Source: Planctomycetaceae bacterium
GTDB lineage: Bacteria > Planctomycetota > Planctomycetia > Planctomycetales > Planctomycetaceae
Direction of reading: 5' to 3'
DNA: 64,000 nucleotides
NCBI GenBank assembly: GCA_021732785.1
Contig: JAKFUG010000003.1
Coordinates: forward strand, 1-64,000
How positions within the stretch are numbered: position 1 is the first letter of the stretch; each line of letters begins with the position of its first letter. The position numbers were made by a program, and so were the translations under genes. The notes under the pieces are model-generated. The model ran no database searches. It was given only the letters and a program-made list of their open reading frames with translations, and was not told the origin of the DNA. Of this stretch, positions 62,401-64,000 are shown piece by piece.

Positions 62401-64000
62401 TGACGGCCTGGTTCTATTACCTGATGGAAATTCTGACCGGCGGCCCGAATGCCTCGACGGCAGAAACGGTCCTGCGCGGCACATTGGTGGCCTGCACCTT
62501 ATTCGCCTGTCTCCAGATGATGACCATGCTGGCAACACGCTGGGGTGATCATAATGCGATGACGAAATCGTTCATTCTTTCGATGCTGGTCCATTTGTGC
62601 ATTGCTCTGGGCTGGGCGACCATCGCGTTGTCGCCGCCGCAGTTGCTGGAAGTCCCCGGCGATCCCGCGCCCCTGGCCATCCAAATGGTGTTGAGCGAAG
62701 CGGACGACGAAGTCCCAAAGCAGGAAACGGGCAATACACCGATTTTTTCGCAGTTATCCGCATCACCGGCTGGCCAACTGACGCGGACGGAGCGAACGGC
62801 GGCGACAACGGCTGCCGATGCAGCGCTCCCCCCCGCGACACCCATTCCCACCCCGCCCGTCGCTCCGGTGATGCCCGAATTGACCTCGACTCTGGAACCG
62901 ACCGTAGCGGCTCCGCAAACGGCCAACTTCGCCACGCCAGCGCCGAGTGCCAAATCCCCGGCCATCGTCGCGATGATTCCCGAAGCGGCGGCGGTGGAGT
63001 CCCGGCCTGAAGTTCGCAGCAATGCCGGCAACAAAGGGCGTTTGTCCGCACAGGATCTTGCCAGAATCACTCCCAACGAGGTGACCGAACCGCCGCCCCG
63101 GACGGGGGGAGCCCAGCGATCGTCCCCGCAAATTGATGAGTCCGCCTTTGCCGTTCCGTTGGAGGTGGACGATGCGGCGCCGACGTTGCCGCGTCCGGTC
63201 GGGCCGAACGGCGACACAATCGCCCGCAAAGCGAGTCCTTCCGCAACACCCCTCGAAGATCAACCCGCAGGAGGAACACTTCCCGCGGAGGCGACCGCAG
63301 GCGGCGCACCGTCAAACGGATCGCGGTTTCAGCGTGCTGGCAGCCGGGGGCCAACGGCCGTCGCCGACAGTTCCATGACCCCCGCGCCGGGGCGCACTTC
63401 CAAACCGGTGCTGGACATGAATCGCGACCGGCTGGCCGCCGCGGCAAAACGAACGACCAGCGGCACGGGGAGTGACGACATGCTCCCCACGCCCGTCCGC
63501 CTCACGCCCACGCAGGAAGGCATCGGCACCCGGCCGCAATCCGCCGCAACCACGTATCGGCTGCGTCGTCTGGAGAAGCGGAAAGAAATCGCCCTGAAAA
63601 ACGGCGGGACCAATGCGTCCGAACGGGCGGTCGAGCGGGCACTGGCCTGGTTGAGCGATATTCAGGAAGCGGACGGATCGTGGGATGCCAGCCAATACGG
63701 CGGCGGTGTGCGGGAAGTTCGCCAGATTGAGGACGGCAAACTCGCCGGGGGAACCGAGACCGACACCGGCATCACCGGATTGGTGATTCTATCGTTCCTG
63801 GGGGCCGGTTATACCCACGAAGAAGGGGACTATGCCCGTACGGTCGATCGGGCGATTCGCTGGCTGATCGAAAACCAGCGGGTCGACGGTTATCTCGGCG
63901 GCAAAGCCCGGTATTACGACCAGATGTATTGCCACGCGATCGCCACTTATGCCCTCGCGGAAGCCTTGGGGATGCAGAATGACCCCGGTCAGTTTCCCGA
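62400..64000 (+). CDS. membrane protein with alpha-alpha toroid (squalene-cyclase-like) domain, partial
   Basis: The frame from ATG 62400 is open to the window end (533 codons so far). Two membrane helices near the start (TLVACTLFACLQMMTMLAT and SFILSMLVHLCIALGWATIA), then about 330 residues of Pro/Ala/Thr-rich linker, then from about residue 405 a toroid domain with QW-like repeats (VERALAWLSDIQEADGSWD, AIRWLIENQRVDGYLGG, YCHAIATYALAEALGM). The domain resembles prenyltransferase/squalene oxidase repeat proteins found in planctomycetes next to ExbB/ExbD genes. A proton-driven periplasmic role with ExbD, using the linker like TolA/TonB, is inference. Confidence 0.8.
   Translation, partial: MTAWFYYLMEILTGGPNASTAETVLRGTLVACTLFACLQMMTMLATRWGDHNAMTKSFILSMLVHLCIALGWATIALSPPQLLEVPGDPAPLAIQMVLSEADDEVPKQETGNTPIFSQLSASPAGQLTRTERTAATTAADAALPPATPIPTPPVAPVMPELTSTLEPTVAAPQTANFATPAPSAKSPAIVAMIPEAAAVESRPEVRSNAGNKGRLSAQDLARITPNEVTEPPPRTGGAQRSSPQIDESAFAVPLEVDDAAPTLPRPVGPNGDTIARKASPSATPLEDQPAGGTLPAEATAGGAPSNGSRFQRAGSRGPTAVADSSMTPAPGRTSKPVLDMNRDRLAAAAKRTTSGTGSDDMLPTPVRLTPTQEGIGTRPQSAATTYRLRRLEKRKEIALKNGGTNASERAVERALAWLSDIQEADGSWDASQYGGGVREVRQIEDGKLAGGTETDTGITGLVILSFLGAGYTHEEGDYARTVDRAIRWLIENQRVDGYLGGKARYYDQMYCHAIATYALAEALGMQNDPGQFP

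Noticed and set aside
1-64000. tRNA, rRNA or CRISPR loci
   Set aside because: Looked for T-loop GTTCGANTC contexts with matching acceptor stems, rRNA-like stretches and regularly spaced direct repeats by eye; none supported.

Overview
The window comes from a planctomycete, probably Planctomycetaceae-like. The main evidence is two sets of the planctomycete-typical exported pair DUF1501 plus PSCyt1/DUF1549/DUF1553, a DUF1559 prepilin-like protein followed by a small lipoprotein, a planctomycete-type release-factor-like protein, a Ser/Thr kinase fused to an extracellular sensor, and moderately high G+C. Genes are spread over both strands with many short operons. I saw no rRNA, tRNA or CRISPR array.

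Layout. 0-1.5 kb: the end of a decayed IS1182-type transposase beside a zinc carboxypeptidase whose 5' part is eroded. 1.5-12 kb: a secreted HEAT-repeat protein, a small secreted protein, an RND efflux pair (adaptor lipoprotein plus inner-membrane pump), a small frameshifted gene and a sensor Ser/Thr kinase. 12-16.1 kb: DUF1549/DUF1553 and DUF1501 proteins. 16.4-27.1 kb: a Tm-1-like protein, then a stress and envelope island. The island holds Dps, CsrA, two DUF1328 proteins, an Hpt protein, a CsbD/DUF883 cluster of tiny membrane proteins with a holin-like YqjE analogue, an AI-2E family permease, a tiny lipoprotein and a sigma-54 response regulator. 27.3-35.2 kb: two large hybrid histidine kinases and an ANTAR protein with a degenerate receiver. 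35.8-40.9 kb: a second DUF1549/DUF1501 set with a Uma2 nuclease gene between them. 41-49.4 kb: gltX, then sdhC, two toxin-antitoxin modules, sdhA, sdhB and gcvT. 49.4-58 kb: an MFS transporter, an ABC exporter, SppA, an RF-like protein, an SGNH hydrolase, a HEYTH lipoprotein and a small lipoprotein. 58-64 kb: DUF1559, a sulfite/nitrite reductase, SUI1, ExbD and the start of an alpha-alpha toroid protein cut by the window edge.

How the parts may work together. The strongest system-level signal is the 19-30 kb island. Sites with sigma-54 geometry (GG-N10-GC, one matching the consensus fully) precede the CsbD/DUF883 cluster, a tiny lipoprotein gene next to the second DUF1328 gene, and more weakly the first DUF1328 gene. 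An NtrC-type activator, a hybrid kinase with two receivers and an Hpt domain, and a free Hpt protein are encoded close by. This could be a local sigma-54 phosphorelay controlling envelope-stress proteins. The promoter geometry is seen in the sequence; the regulatory circuit is inferred.

Other notable features are two tandem RelE/ParE-type modules inside the sdhCAB locus, the second toxin broken by a 7-bp tandem repeat; several intergenic palindromic repeats, two of which are 78-bp copies of one element; and an RND pump with an extra hydrophobic insertion between its two halves.
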